NCBI GenBank assembly: GCA_013695565.1
Contig: JACDAG010000693.1
Span: 1-6,266, forward strand
Direction: 5' to 3'
Length of the DNA stretch: 6,266 nt
Source: Bradyrhizobium sp.
GTDB taxonomy: Bacteria > Pseudomonadota > Alphaproteobacteria > Rhizobiales > Xanthobacteraceae
Positions within the stretch are counted from its first letter, which is position 1, and every line of letters starts with the position of its first letter. The position numbers and the translations under genes were made by a program. The notes below the pieces were generated by a model. That model had not been told where the DNA came from. It saw only the letters and a program-made list of their open reading frames with translations, and searched no databases. Positions 1 to 5,453 of this stretch are shown piece by piece.

Positions 1-14
1 CGCGAGTCCGTCCC

Positions 15-91
15 CGCGGAGAGCACCCCTCACCCCAACCCTCTAATAGCGAGCTTCGCTCGTCTCGACCCCGCAAGCGGGGAGAGGGGAC
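15..91. repeat. Palindromic intergenic repeat, family C, copy 1
   Basis: The 3' part is a hairpin: CCCCGC (69-74), loop AA, GCGGGG (77-82). An outer arm CCCTCT (39-44) pairs with AGAGGG (83-88), and a 24-nt stretch (45-68) interrupts the left side. That stretch is a hairpin of its own, CGAGC (50-54), TTC, GCTCG (58-62). The flank CGCGGAGAGC (15-24) and the following CCCCTCACCCCAACCCTCT recur near 5510-5567, which shows this is a dispersed repeat and not unique sequence. It lies directly before the ribosome binding site of the DUF2160 gene, so it probably sits inside a transporter operon, though the gene before it is outside the window. No coding function is seen in 1-120. Confidence 0.85.
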
Positions 92-120
92 GCACCGCAT
101 CGTGTGGTGGGAGATAGGCC

Positions 121-447
121 ATGGAACACATCGCATGGATGGCCTGGACGCTCCCGACCGCGATCTTCTTCGTGATGCTGTCATTGACGCTCGGCGTGAT
201 GACCTGGCTTGCGGCCGCCTATCCCGAAGCCGAACGGATCGGGATATTTCGGATTCCGACCACGCGCGGCGACCGGCTGTTCATCTCGCTGGTGCTCGCC
301 GCCGTCATCCATCTGTTGTGGATCGCCTTCGTCGGCATCAATCCGCTTTTCACGCTGCCGATCGGAGAGGGCGTTGAAATATCGAGCCTGTGGCTCGCAA
401 CCGTGATTTCGCTTGCTTCAGCCGTGGCGATTTTCCGCACCGTCTGA
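121..447 (+). CDS. glpU: DUF2160 small integral membrane protein of a glycerol-type ABC transporter (GlpU-like)
   Basis: A 108-residue inner-membrane protein, the usual size for DUF2160. Three hydrophobic segments are visible: about residues 9-31, 53-73 and 88-105. The segment around 47-54 (TTRGDRLF) is the stretch by which I recognise the family. The ATG at 121 is preceded by GGGAG (109-113) with a 7-nt spacer, and the gene ends with two adjacent in-frame TGA codons (445-450). Family knowledge: DUF2160 genes sit between the permease genes and the solute-binding protein gene of glycerol or glycerol-3-phosphate-like ABC transporters, as glpU does in the Rhizobium glpSTPQUV operon. The glpV-like gene 74 bp downstream fits that order. 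Its exact role is unknown; an accessory membrane subunit is an inference. The family call is firm, while the symbol and the glycerol substrate rest on synteny and recognition. Confidence 0.88.
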   Translation: MEHIAWMAWTLPTAIFFVMLSLTLGVMTWLAAAYPEAERIGIFRIPTTRGDRLFISLVLAAVIHLLWIAFVGINPLFTLPIGEGVEISSLWLATVISLASAVAIFRTV

Positions 448-467
448 TGAAGCGAAAAAAGACAGAT

Positions 468-482
468 CCGGGATCAACCCGG
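468..482 (+). other. Small hairpin in the glpU-glpV gap
   Basis: CCGGG (468-472) and CCCGG (478-482) form a 5-bp all-GC stem around an ATCAA loop in the 74-bp gap between the two transporter genes. There is no T-run, so it is not an intrinsic terminator. A hairpin here could mark an mRNA processing or stabilising point that helps the binding protein be made in excess of the membrane parts, as is known in other ABC operons. This is inference, and a 5-bp stem may arise by chance in GC-rich DNA. Confidence 0.3.
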
Positions 483-509
483 GCCTGAAAATTGTTTGTC
501 GCTGCAACC

Positions 510-515
510 GGAGGA
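510..515 (+). promoter_or_regulatory. Ribosome binding site that fixes the glpV start
   Basis: GGAGGA ends 6 nt before the ATG at 522. The reading frame is open back to a TTG at 492, but that codon has no comparable upstream site, and the GGAGGA would then lie inside the coding sequence. The ATG at 522 also gives a sensible signal peptide, so it is preferred over 492 and over the internal ATG at 576. Confidence 0.8.
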
Positions 516-521
516 CTCAAC

Positions 522-2318
522 ATGCGACGTTACAGAGGAAGGAATGGTTCCTTGACCAAGGAGAGCTTTCTGACGATGACCAGCGCGGCAGCGCTGATCG
601 CGGCATCCGTGACCATTGCCGCGCCCGCGCGTGCGGACGACGCCGTCAATCAAAGATGGATCGACAGCGAATTCCAGCCCTCGACGCTGTCGAAGGCCGA
701 CCAGCTGAAGGAACTGCAGTGGTTCGAAAAGGCCGCCGCACCCTTCAAAGGAATGGAAATCAACGTCGTGTCGGAAACGATCACGACGCACGAATACGAA
801 TCCAAGACGCTGGCAAAAGCCTTCACCGAGATCACCGGGATCAAGCTCAAGCACGATCTGATCCAGGAAGGAGACGTGGTCGAAAAGCTGCAAACCCAGA
901 TGCAGTCCGGCAAGAACGTCTATGACGGCTGGATCAACGATTCGGACCTGATCGGCACCCACTTCCGCTACGACCAGACGGTCGTGCTGTCGGATTACAT
1001 GACCGGCGAGGGCAAGGACGTCACCAACCCCGGGCTCGACGTCAACGACTTCATCGGCAAATCCTTCACCACGGCGCCGGACGGCAAGCTCTATCAGTTG
1101 CCGGTCCAGCAGTTCGCGAACCTCTATTGGCTCCGCTACGACTGGTTCTCCAATCCGGACTACAAGGCCAAGTTCAAGGCCAAGTATGGCTACGATCTCG
1201 GCGTGCCCGTGAACTGGTCGGCCTATGAAGACATCGCCGAGTTCTTCACCAACGACATCAAGGAGATCAACGGCACCAAGGTCTATGGTCACATGGACTA
1301 CGGCAAGAAGGATCCCTCGCTCGGCTGGCGGTTCACCGACGCGTGGTTGTCGATGGCCGGCAACGGCGACAAGGGCATTCCGAACGGCAAGCCGGTCGAC
1401 GAATGGGGCATCCGCATGGAAGGTTGCCGTCCGGTGGGTTCATCCGTCGAGCGCGGCGGTGATACCAACGGTCCGGCGGCGGTCTATTCGATCGTCAAAT
1501 ATCTCGACTGGATGAAGAAGTATGCCCCGCCGCAGGCGCAAGGCATGACCTTCGGCGAAGCTGGACCGGTGCCGGCCCAAGGCAACATCGCCCAGCAGAT
1601 ATTCTGGTACACCGCCTTCACCGCCGACATGGTGAAGCCCGGTATATCCGTCGTGAACGCGGACGGTACGCCGAAGTGGCGTATGGCGCCGTCGCCGCAC
1701 GGCTCGTACTGGAAGGAAGGCATGAAGCTCGGCTACCAGGACGCCGGCTCGGCGACGCTCTTGAAGTCGACCCCGGCGGATCGCCGCAAGGCGGCCTGGC
1801 TCTATCTGCAGTTCATCACCTCGAAGTCGGTGAGCTTGAAGAAGAGCCATGTCGGTCTCACCTTCATTCGTGAGTCCGATATCTGGGACAAGTCCTTTAC
1901 TGAACGCGCGCCGAAGCTCGGCGGCCTGATCGAGTTCTACCGCTCGCCCGCGCGCGTGCAGTGGACCCCGACCGGCAACAACGTGCCTGACTATCCGAAG
2001 CTCGCGCAATTGTGGTGGCAGAACATCGGCGACGCGTCGTCCGGTGCGAAGACGCCGCAAGCGGCGATGGATGCGCTGGCAGCAGCGCAGGACTCGGTGC
2101 TGGAACGTCTTGAGAAGTCCGGCGTGCAGAAGGAGTGCGGGCCGAAGCTGAACAAGAAGGAAACCGCCGAATTCTGGTTCGCCAAGTCGGAGAAGGACGG
2201 CAACATCGCTCCCCAGCGCAAGCTGGCGAACGAAAAGCCGAAGGGTGAAACCGTCGACTACGACACGCTGGTGAAGTCGTGGCCGGCCACGCCCCCGAAG
2301 CGGGCGGAAGCGAAGTAA
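522..2318 (+). CDS. glpV: ABC transporter periplasmic solute-binding protein, glycerol-type (GlpV-like)
   Basis: A 598-residue extracellular solute-binding protein (family 1 type, large form). It captures its ligand in the periplasm and delivers it to an inner-membrane permease. Residues 1-38 look like a signal peptide: basic start (MRRYRGR), hydrophobic stretch at about 21-34, and an APARA|DD cleavage site after residue 38. The mature protein has features typical of the family, including a YQLPVQQ segment (191-197), a GWRFTDAWLSMAG segment (268-280) and an aromatic-rich C-terminal half. It has only two cysteines, C302 and C539, which could form a disulfide. The neighbouring DUF2160 gene and the large size match GlpV of the Rhizobium glycerol transporter, so glycerol or a related polyol is the likely ligand. 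This is inferred, since related paralogues may carry other substrates. It is the last gene of its operon and is followed by a strong terminator. The solute-binding role is near certain; the symbol is less so. Confidence 0.9.
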   Translation: MRRYRGRNGSLTKESFLTMTSAAALIAASVTIAAPARADDAVNQRWIDSEFQPSTLSKADQLKELQWFEKAAAPFKGMEINVVSETITTHEYESKTLAKAFTEITGIKLKHDLIQEGDVVEKLQTQMQSGKNVYDGWINDSDLIGTHFRYDQTVVLSDYMTGEGKDVTNPGLDVNDFIGKSFTTAPDGKLYQLPVQQFANLYWLRYDWFSNPDYKAKFKAKYGYDLGVPVNWSAYEDIAEFFTNDIKEINGTKVYGHMDYGKKDPSLGWRFTDAWLSMAGNGDKGIPNGKPVDEWGIRMEGCRPVGSSVERGGDTNGPAAVYSIVKYLDWMKKYAPPQAQGMTFGEAGPVPAQGNIAQQIFWYTAFTADMVKPGISVVNADGTPKWRMAPSPHGSYWKEGMKLGYQDAGSATLLKSTPADRRKAAWLYLQFITSKSVSLKKSHVGLTFIRESDIWDKSFTERAPKLGGLIEFYRSPARVQWTPTGNNVPDYPKLAQLWWQNIGDASSGAKTPQAAMDALAAAQDSVLERLEKSGVQKECGPKLNKKETAEFWFAKSEKDGNIAPQRKLANEKPKGETVDYDTLVKSWPATPPKRAEAK

Positions 2319-2349
2319 GGTTCTACACTGCGAGTGATGCAAAACGACG

Positions 2350-2381
2350 AAAGGCCGGGAGCGATCCCGGCCTTTTTGTTT
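2350..2381 (+). terminator. Intrinsic terminator of the glpUV operon
   Basis: An 11-bp perfect stem is formed by 2350-2360 and 2365-2375, with the arm AAAGGCCGGGA and a GCGA loop of the stable GNRA type. It is followed by TTGTTT (2376-2381). It starts 31 nt after the glpV stop. On the opposite strand the hairpin is followed by only a broken T-run, so it may weakly stop transcription from the convergent nemA-like gene too. Confidence 0.9.
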
Positions 2382-2494
2382 CGTCATTGCGAGCGAAGCG
2401 AAGCAATCCATAGCGCGGCATAACGGATAGATGGATTGCTTCGTCGCTTCGCTCCCTTGCGCAAACGCTTCGCGTTTGTCGCAGGCAATGACGA
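2381..2494. repeat. Palindromic intergenic repeat, family A, copy 1
   Basis: The outer ends TCGTCATTG (2381-2389) and CAATGACGA (2486-2494) are perfect inverted repeats. The inner arms 2391-2411 and 2431-2454 pair apart from a 3-nt difference, around a 19-nt loop (2412-2430). The right arm carries an extra 30-nt segment (2455-2484) with its own hairpin: CAAACGC (2462-2468), TTC, GCGTTTG (2472-2478), extended by GCG/CGC with one bulged T. The right inner arm is identical over 24 nt to 4678-4701. The motif CGTCATTGCGAGCG...GAAGCAATCCA is one I recognise as very common between genes in Bradyrhizobium-type genomes. It fills the gap between the two convergent genes. Confidence 0.92.
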
Positions 2495-2509
2495 GGAAAG
2501 AGCGGAGCC

Positions 2510-3610
2510 TTACTCCGCCGCCTGCTTCGCCCCGAGCGACGGATAATCCGTGTACCCCTTGGCGCCGCCGCCGTAGAACGTCGCCTTGTCGAACGCGTTC
2601 AATGGTGCGCCCTGCTTCAGGCGCTCGACCAGGTCGGGATTGGAGATGAACGGCTTTCCGAACGCGATCAAATCGGCCGTATCGGCCGCGAGCACTTTTG
2701 TCGCGAGGTCGAAATCGTAGCCATTGTTGGCCATATAGGCCTGCTTGAAGCGCTTGCGCAGCGAAGTATAGTCGAACGGCGCGTTACCGCGCGGCCCGCC
2801 GGTGGCGCCCTCGATGACGTGGATATAAGTGAGTTTCAGCGCGTTGAGCTGGTCGACGATATGATCGAACAGCGGCTGCGGATTGCTGTCGGAGACGTCA
2901 TTGGCCGGCGTCACCGGCGAAACGCGGATGCCGGTGCGTTCGGGGCCCGCGATCGCGGCCACTACCCTCGACACTTCCAGCATCAGCTTGGCGCGGTTCT
3001 CGATCGACCCGCCATAGGCGTCGGTGCGCTTGTTGGTGCCGTCCTTGGCAAACTGGTCGAGCAGGTAGCCGTTGGCGCCGTGGATTTCGATGCCGTCGAA
3101 GCCGGCGGCAATCGCATTCTCGGTGCCGCGCTTGAAGTCTTCGATGATCCCTGGAATTTCCGAGAGCTCCAGCGCGCGCGGCTCGGTGATGTCGGCGAAG
3201 GTGCCGTTGACAAACGTCTTGCCCTTGGCGCGGATCGCGGACGGCGCCACCGGCTTGCCGCCGCCGGGCTGCAATGAATCATGCGAGACGCGGCCGACAT
3301 GCCAGATCTGGATGAAGATGCGCCCGCCCTTTTCATGCACGCGGTCGGTGACCTTGCGCCAGCCCGCGACCTGCTCCTTGGAATAGATGCCGGGCGTATC
3401 CTGGTAGCCCTGGCCCTGCTGCGAAACCTGGCTCGCTTCGGTGATCAACAGGCCGGCCGAGGCGCGCTGGCCGTAATAGTCGATGGCGAGTTCGCTCGGC
3501 ACCATGCCGGGCGGCACCGCGCGGTTGCGGGTCAGGGGCGCCATCACCAGGCGGTTCGGCAGCGTGATCGGGCCAAGCTTGTAGGGCTCGAAGAGTTTGG
3601 TCTGGCTCAT
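2510..3610 (-). CDS. nemA: Old Yellow Enzyme family alkene reductase (NemA-like)
   Basis: A 366-residue FMN-dependent ene-reductase, close in length to E. coli NemA (365). The family uses NAD(P)H to reduce activated C=C bonds, as in N-ethylmaleimide and enones, and often nitro compounds or nitrate esters, in the cytosol. Visible landmarks in family order: FMN-site APLTRNR (24-30, with T27), ITEAS (56-60), QIWHVGR (101-107, with Q101), the substrate-anchoring H177 and N180 in HGAN, the likely proton donor Y182, YGGSIENR (199-206), R229, and the phosphate-side loop GKPFISNPDL (318-327). K319 stands where OYE1 has an Arg. The ATG at 3610 fits the family N-terminus (LFEPYKLG); an in-frame TTG at 3643 would add 11 unrelated residues. 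No good Shine-Dalgarno sequence precedes either start. The SDR gene lies 87 bp upstream on the same strand, so they may form an operon. Family certain; the physiological substrate is unknown. Confidence 0.93.
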   Translation of the reverse strand: MSQTKLFEPYKLGPITLPNRLVMAPLTRNRAVPPGMVPSELAIDYYGQRASAGLLITEASQVSQQGQGYQDTPGIYSKEQVAGWRKVTDRVHEKGGRIFIQIWHVGRVSHDSLQPGGGKPVAPSAIRAKGKTFVNGTFADITEPRALELSEIPGIIEDFKRGTENAIAAGFDGIEIHGANGYLLDQFAKDGTNKRTDAYGGSIENRAKLMLEVSRVVAAIAGPERTGIRVSPVTPANDVSDSNPQPLFDHIVDQLNALKLTYIHVIEGATGGPRGNAPFDYTSLRKRFKQAYMANNGYDFDLATKVLAADTADLIAFGKPFISNPDLVERLKQGAPLNAFDKATFYGGGAKGYTDYPSLGAKQAAE

Positions 3611-3662
3611 GAAGGGATTTCCGAGGAGGTGGATGATTGACAACAGTTGGGCATTACGGCGG

Positions 3663-3691
3663 ATTGCGCAATGCCCCAGCCATTCGGCTGG
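3663..3691. other. Palindrome and hairpin in the SDR-nemA gap
   Basis: The gap holds a perfect 10-bp palindrome ATTGCGCAAT (3663-3672) and, next to it, a 6-bp hairpin CCAGCC (3676-3681), ATTC, GGCTGG (3686-3691) that starts 6 nt after the SDR stop. No T-run follows on the - strand, so this is not a convincing intrinsic terminator. The 10-bp palindrome could be a dimeric regulator site for the downstream reductase gene, but that is only a possibility. Confidence 0.35.
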
Positions 3692-3697
3692 CGCAGG

Positions 3698-4558
3698 CTA
3701 GCCGCGCACAATGCCCGCCATATGGCCGGCGTCGAGGAACAAGGTGTGGGCGTTGACATAGGATGATTCATTCGAAATCAGGAACAGCGCAGCATAGGCC
3801 ACCTCCCAGCCGGTGCCCTGGCGCCCGAACGGCACCGTGAGCGCGCGATCGGCGCGCCTGCGGCTGGCATCGCGGCCCATCGGCGAGTCGATAAAGCCCG
3901 GCGCGATCACATTGCAGCGAATGCCCTTGTCCTCGCCGGAACGCGCGATGGCGCGGCCGAGCGCGATCTGGGCGGCCTTGGAGGATTCATATGCCGGGTT
4001 GCGGCCATTGGCGCGCTGGCTCGCCATCGACGAGGTCAGCGTGATTGCGCCGCCCGGCGACATGACTTCGAGCGCCTTCTGCGCGAACAGCATGTGGCTG
4101 CGCACGTTGACGGCGTAATCCTTGTCCCAGGCTTCCGCCGTCATCTTGGGCAGCGACAGCCCGCAGGAAATGCCGACATTGAGCGCCAGCCCGTCGAGGC
4201 CGCCGAGTTGCTTCGCGCAACGCTCCACCGCCGCTGCGATGGCCGAGGCGTCGGAGACATCGACCACATCTGTAAACGCCTTGCCGCCTTCGCTCGTGAT
4301 TTGCGCGACCGTGTTGTCGGCGGCTTCCTTGCTGACGTCGATGCAGGCGACATGCGCGCCTTCGCGTGCGAACAACACCGACATCGCGCGGCCGTTGCCG
4401 ATCGGCGGCTCCTCGTCGATGATCTTTCGCTGGCCGGCCCCGACCACGATGATGCGGCGGCCTTGCAGGCGGTCGCGGCCCGGGGCGAGTCCGAGCGTTT
4501 CTGCGTGAAGCGACGCGGAAGGATTGATCGTCTTCGGCGCGTGTGTGGTGGTGGACAT
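3698..4558 (-). CDS. SDR family NAD(P)-dependent oxidoreductase with an extended glycine-motif loop
   Basis: A 286-residue short-chain dehydrogenase/reductase, acting in the cytosol on an unknown alcohol or carbonyl substrate. The catalytic set is intact: N151, S177 (in TSSMAS), Y190 and K194 (YESSK). The Rossmann start is odd. The usual TGxxxGxG appears as VGAGQ (39-43), then ten extra residues (44-53, RKIIDEEPPI), then GNGRA (54-58). The usual NNAG is NVG (127-129), and about 30 residues precede the first beta-strand. D74 after VACI (70-73) ends the second strand where an acidic residue normally favours NAD over NADP. The C-terminal DAGHM (276-280) matches the usual LDGG/DAG region. The ATG at 4558 has GGGAG (4566-4570) 7 nt upstream. 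The nemA-like gene follows 87 bp later. SDR membership is certain; function unassigned. Confidence 0.92.
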   Translation of the reverse strand: MSTTTHAPKTINPSASLHAETLGLAPGRDRLQGRRIIVVGAGQRKIIDEEPPIGNGRAMSVLFAREGAHVACIDVSKEAADNTVAQITSEGGKAFTDVVDVSDASAIAAAVERCAKQLGGLDGLALNVGISCGLSLPKMTAEAWDKDYAVNVRSHMLFAQKALEVMSPGGAITLTSSMASQRANGRNPAYESSKAAQIALGRAIARSGEDKGIRCNVIAPGFIDSPMGRDASRRRADRALTVPFGRQGTGWEVAYAALFLISNESSYVNAHTLFLDAGHMAGIVRG

Positions 4559-4591
4559 GAGTGGTCTCCCAGATAGTTTTTTATTTATATT
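4559..4591 (-). promoter_or_regulatory. AT-rich leader, possible promoter of the SDR gene
   Basis: The gap between the SDR start and the nearby repeat is strikingly AT-rich for this DNA (TATAAATAAAAAAC on the - strand, about 4576-4589). TATAAA (4584-4589) could be a -10 box but has no good -35 partner. An alternative pairs ATGACG (4593-4598), the terminal bases of the repeat, with TATCTG (4570-4575) at 17-nt spacing, a weak match. If the gene has a promoter here, it abuts or uses the repeat end. Low certainty. Confidence 0.25.
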
Positions 4592-4714
4592 CCGTCATTG
4601 CGAGCCAACGGGTCGCGCGAATGCGCGCCCGATGACAGGCTCCGCGAAGCAATCCATCCTACCGCGCAAAGAAAAGAATGGATTGCTTCGTCGCTTCGCT
4701 CCTCGCAATGACGG
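4592..4714. repeat. Palindromic intergenic repeat, family A, copy 2
   Basis: The outer ends CCGTCATTG (4592-4600) and CAATGACGG (4706-4714) are perfect inverted repeats. The inner CGAAGCAATCCAT (4645-4657) pairs with the start of the right arm (from 4678). The right arm 4678-4701 is identical to 2431-2454 of copy 1 and in the same orientation. Here the left arm is the altered one: about 40 nt (4605-4644) replace the expected complement. They contain a hairpin, CGGG T CGCGC (4609-4618), GAAT, GCGCG CCCG (4623-4631), enclosed by GAGCC/GGCTC. The element lies between the DUF1993 gene and the SDR gene, just before the SDR leader. Confidence 0.92.
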
Positions 4715-4733
4715 GGGTCGACCAATTTTTCGA

Positions 4734-4811
4734 GTCATTCCGGGGCAGTCCGCAGGACTGAACCCGGAATCTCGAGATTCCGGGTTCTCGCTTTGCGCGC
4801 CCCGGAATGAC
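4734..4811. repeat. Palindromic intergenic repeat, family B
   Basis: The outer stem GTCATTCCGGGG (4734-4745) pairs perfectly with CCCCGGAATGAC (4800-4811). Inside is a perfect 28-bp palindrome (4760-4787, half GAACCCGGAATCTC, centre CTCGAG). On either side are smaller hairpins: AGTCC GCA GGACT (4747-4759) and CGC TTT GCG (4789-4797). The folded form would be a three-armed, cloverleaf-like structure on either strand. I recognise the motif as a frequent intergenic repeat in Bradyrhizobium-like genomes. It ends 9 bp from the DUF1993 stop codon, so it would form the 3' end structure of that mRNA if transcription runs into it. Confidence 0.92.
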
Positions 4812-4820
4812 GGGAGAGGC

Positions 4821-5321
4821 TTACACCCCCAGGAAATCGAGCTTGCCGATTTCGACGCTGTTGTGGCGCAGGATGCCGTGGGTGGTGGCGGCATGGAAAT
4901 AGAAATTCGGGAAGGCAAAACCGTTGAGGAATTGCTGGCCCTTCAGCGTCATGGAATTGTTGGGACCGACCGGGAAGGTGACGTCCTTGGTATCGCCGCC
5001 TTCGAACTGCTCCGGCTTGAACGCCTTGACGTATTCGATCGTCTTGGCGAGCCGCGCCTTCAATTCCGCAAAGGTCTTTTCGGCGTCCGGCGTCGACGGC
5101 ACCTCGCTATGGGTCAGCCGCGCGCAGCCCTTGGCGGCAAAGTCGCACACCAGCTGAACCTGCTTGCTCAGCGGCAGCATGTCCGGGAACAGCCGCGCAT
5201 TGAACAGCACGTCGGGCTGGATTTTCTTCGCCTCGCAATGCGCCTCGGCCTTGGTGAGCAGGCCGTTGAGGCTGCCGAGAATTTGCAGGAAGGCGGGGAC
5301 GGTGGCGTCGTAAAAAGACAT
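4821..5321 (-). CDS. DUF1993 family protein
   Basis: A 166-residue protein without signal peptide or membrane segment, the normal length for DUF1993. Family landmarks: NARLFPDMLPLSKQVQ (41-56) and the C-terminal FYFHAATTHGILRHN (140-154) followed by EIGKLDFLG (157-165). The family is helical, and I recall it as related to the DinB/YfiT-like four-helix fold, whose members often bind a metal through three histidines. H143, H148 and H153 are spaced five residues apart on the last predicted helix, but H148 may not be conserved. No enzymatic role is established. The ATG at 5321 has a weak AAGAG element (5329-5333) about 7 nt upstream. It appears to be a single-gene unit: repeats lie on both sides, and the neighbouring genes on the same strand are 262 bp and 291 bp away. 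Confidence 0.9.
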   Translation of the reverse strand: MSFYDATVPAFLQILGSLNGLLTKAEAHCEAKKIQPDVLFNARLFPDMLPLSKQVQLVCDFAAKGCARLTHSEVPSTPDAEKTFAELKARLAKTIEYVKAFKPEQFEGGDTKDVTFPVGPNNSMTLKGQQFLNGFAFPNFYFHAATTHGILRHNSVEIGKLDFLGV

Positions 5322-5453
5322 GTGATGCTCTTTTCGTTGTGTGGAATTTTATGGCGTGCAGAGACTGCGTTGCTGCAAGTGGGGCGAGGAAGAGGGAATT
5401 ACAACGCTTGGGGTGCAGGAGATGCAGTCAAATATTTTCGGCAGGCGCACCTT

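Noticed and set aside
492..521. Upstream TTG start for glpV
   Set aside because: It would add ten residues before a good signal peptide and place the GGAGGA ribosome binding site inside the gene.
474..1292. Long - strand open frame (272 codons) opposite the 5' half of glpV
   Set aside because: It is antisense to a well-supported binding-protein gene, and its translation is the Val/Leu/Asp/Arg-rich type expected from the opposite strand of high-GC coding DNA. No recognisable domain.
1440..2411. Long - strand open frame (323 codons) opposite the 3' half of glpV and its terminator
   Set aside because: It starts inside a palindromic repeat, crosses the terminator and is Arg/Leu-rich without any domain; a GC-driven shadow.
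2819..3277. + strand open frame (152 codons) opposite the nemA-like gene
   Set aside because: Antisense to conserved Old Yellow Enzyme motifs; composition typical of a shadow frame.
3621..3640. AGGAGG followed by ATG on the + strand near 3624-3636 as a small + strand gene
   Set aside because: The frame (ATG ATT GAC AAC) gives no recognisable product, and the site lies in the leader of the opposite-strand gene; more likely chance.
3611..3643. Upstream TTG start for the nemA-like gene
   Set aside because: The 11 added residues do not belong to the family N-terminus, and there is no ribosome binding site before it.
2381..4811. CRISPR array made of the repeated CATTGCGAG and GAAGCAATCC blocks
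   Set aside because: The blocks are arms of dispersed palindromes kilobases apart; there is no series of regular short repeats with unique spacers and no cas gene.
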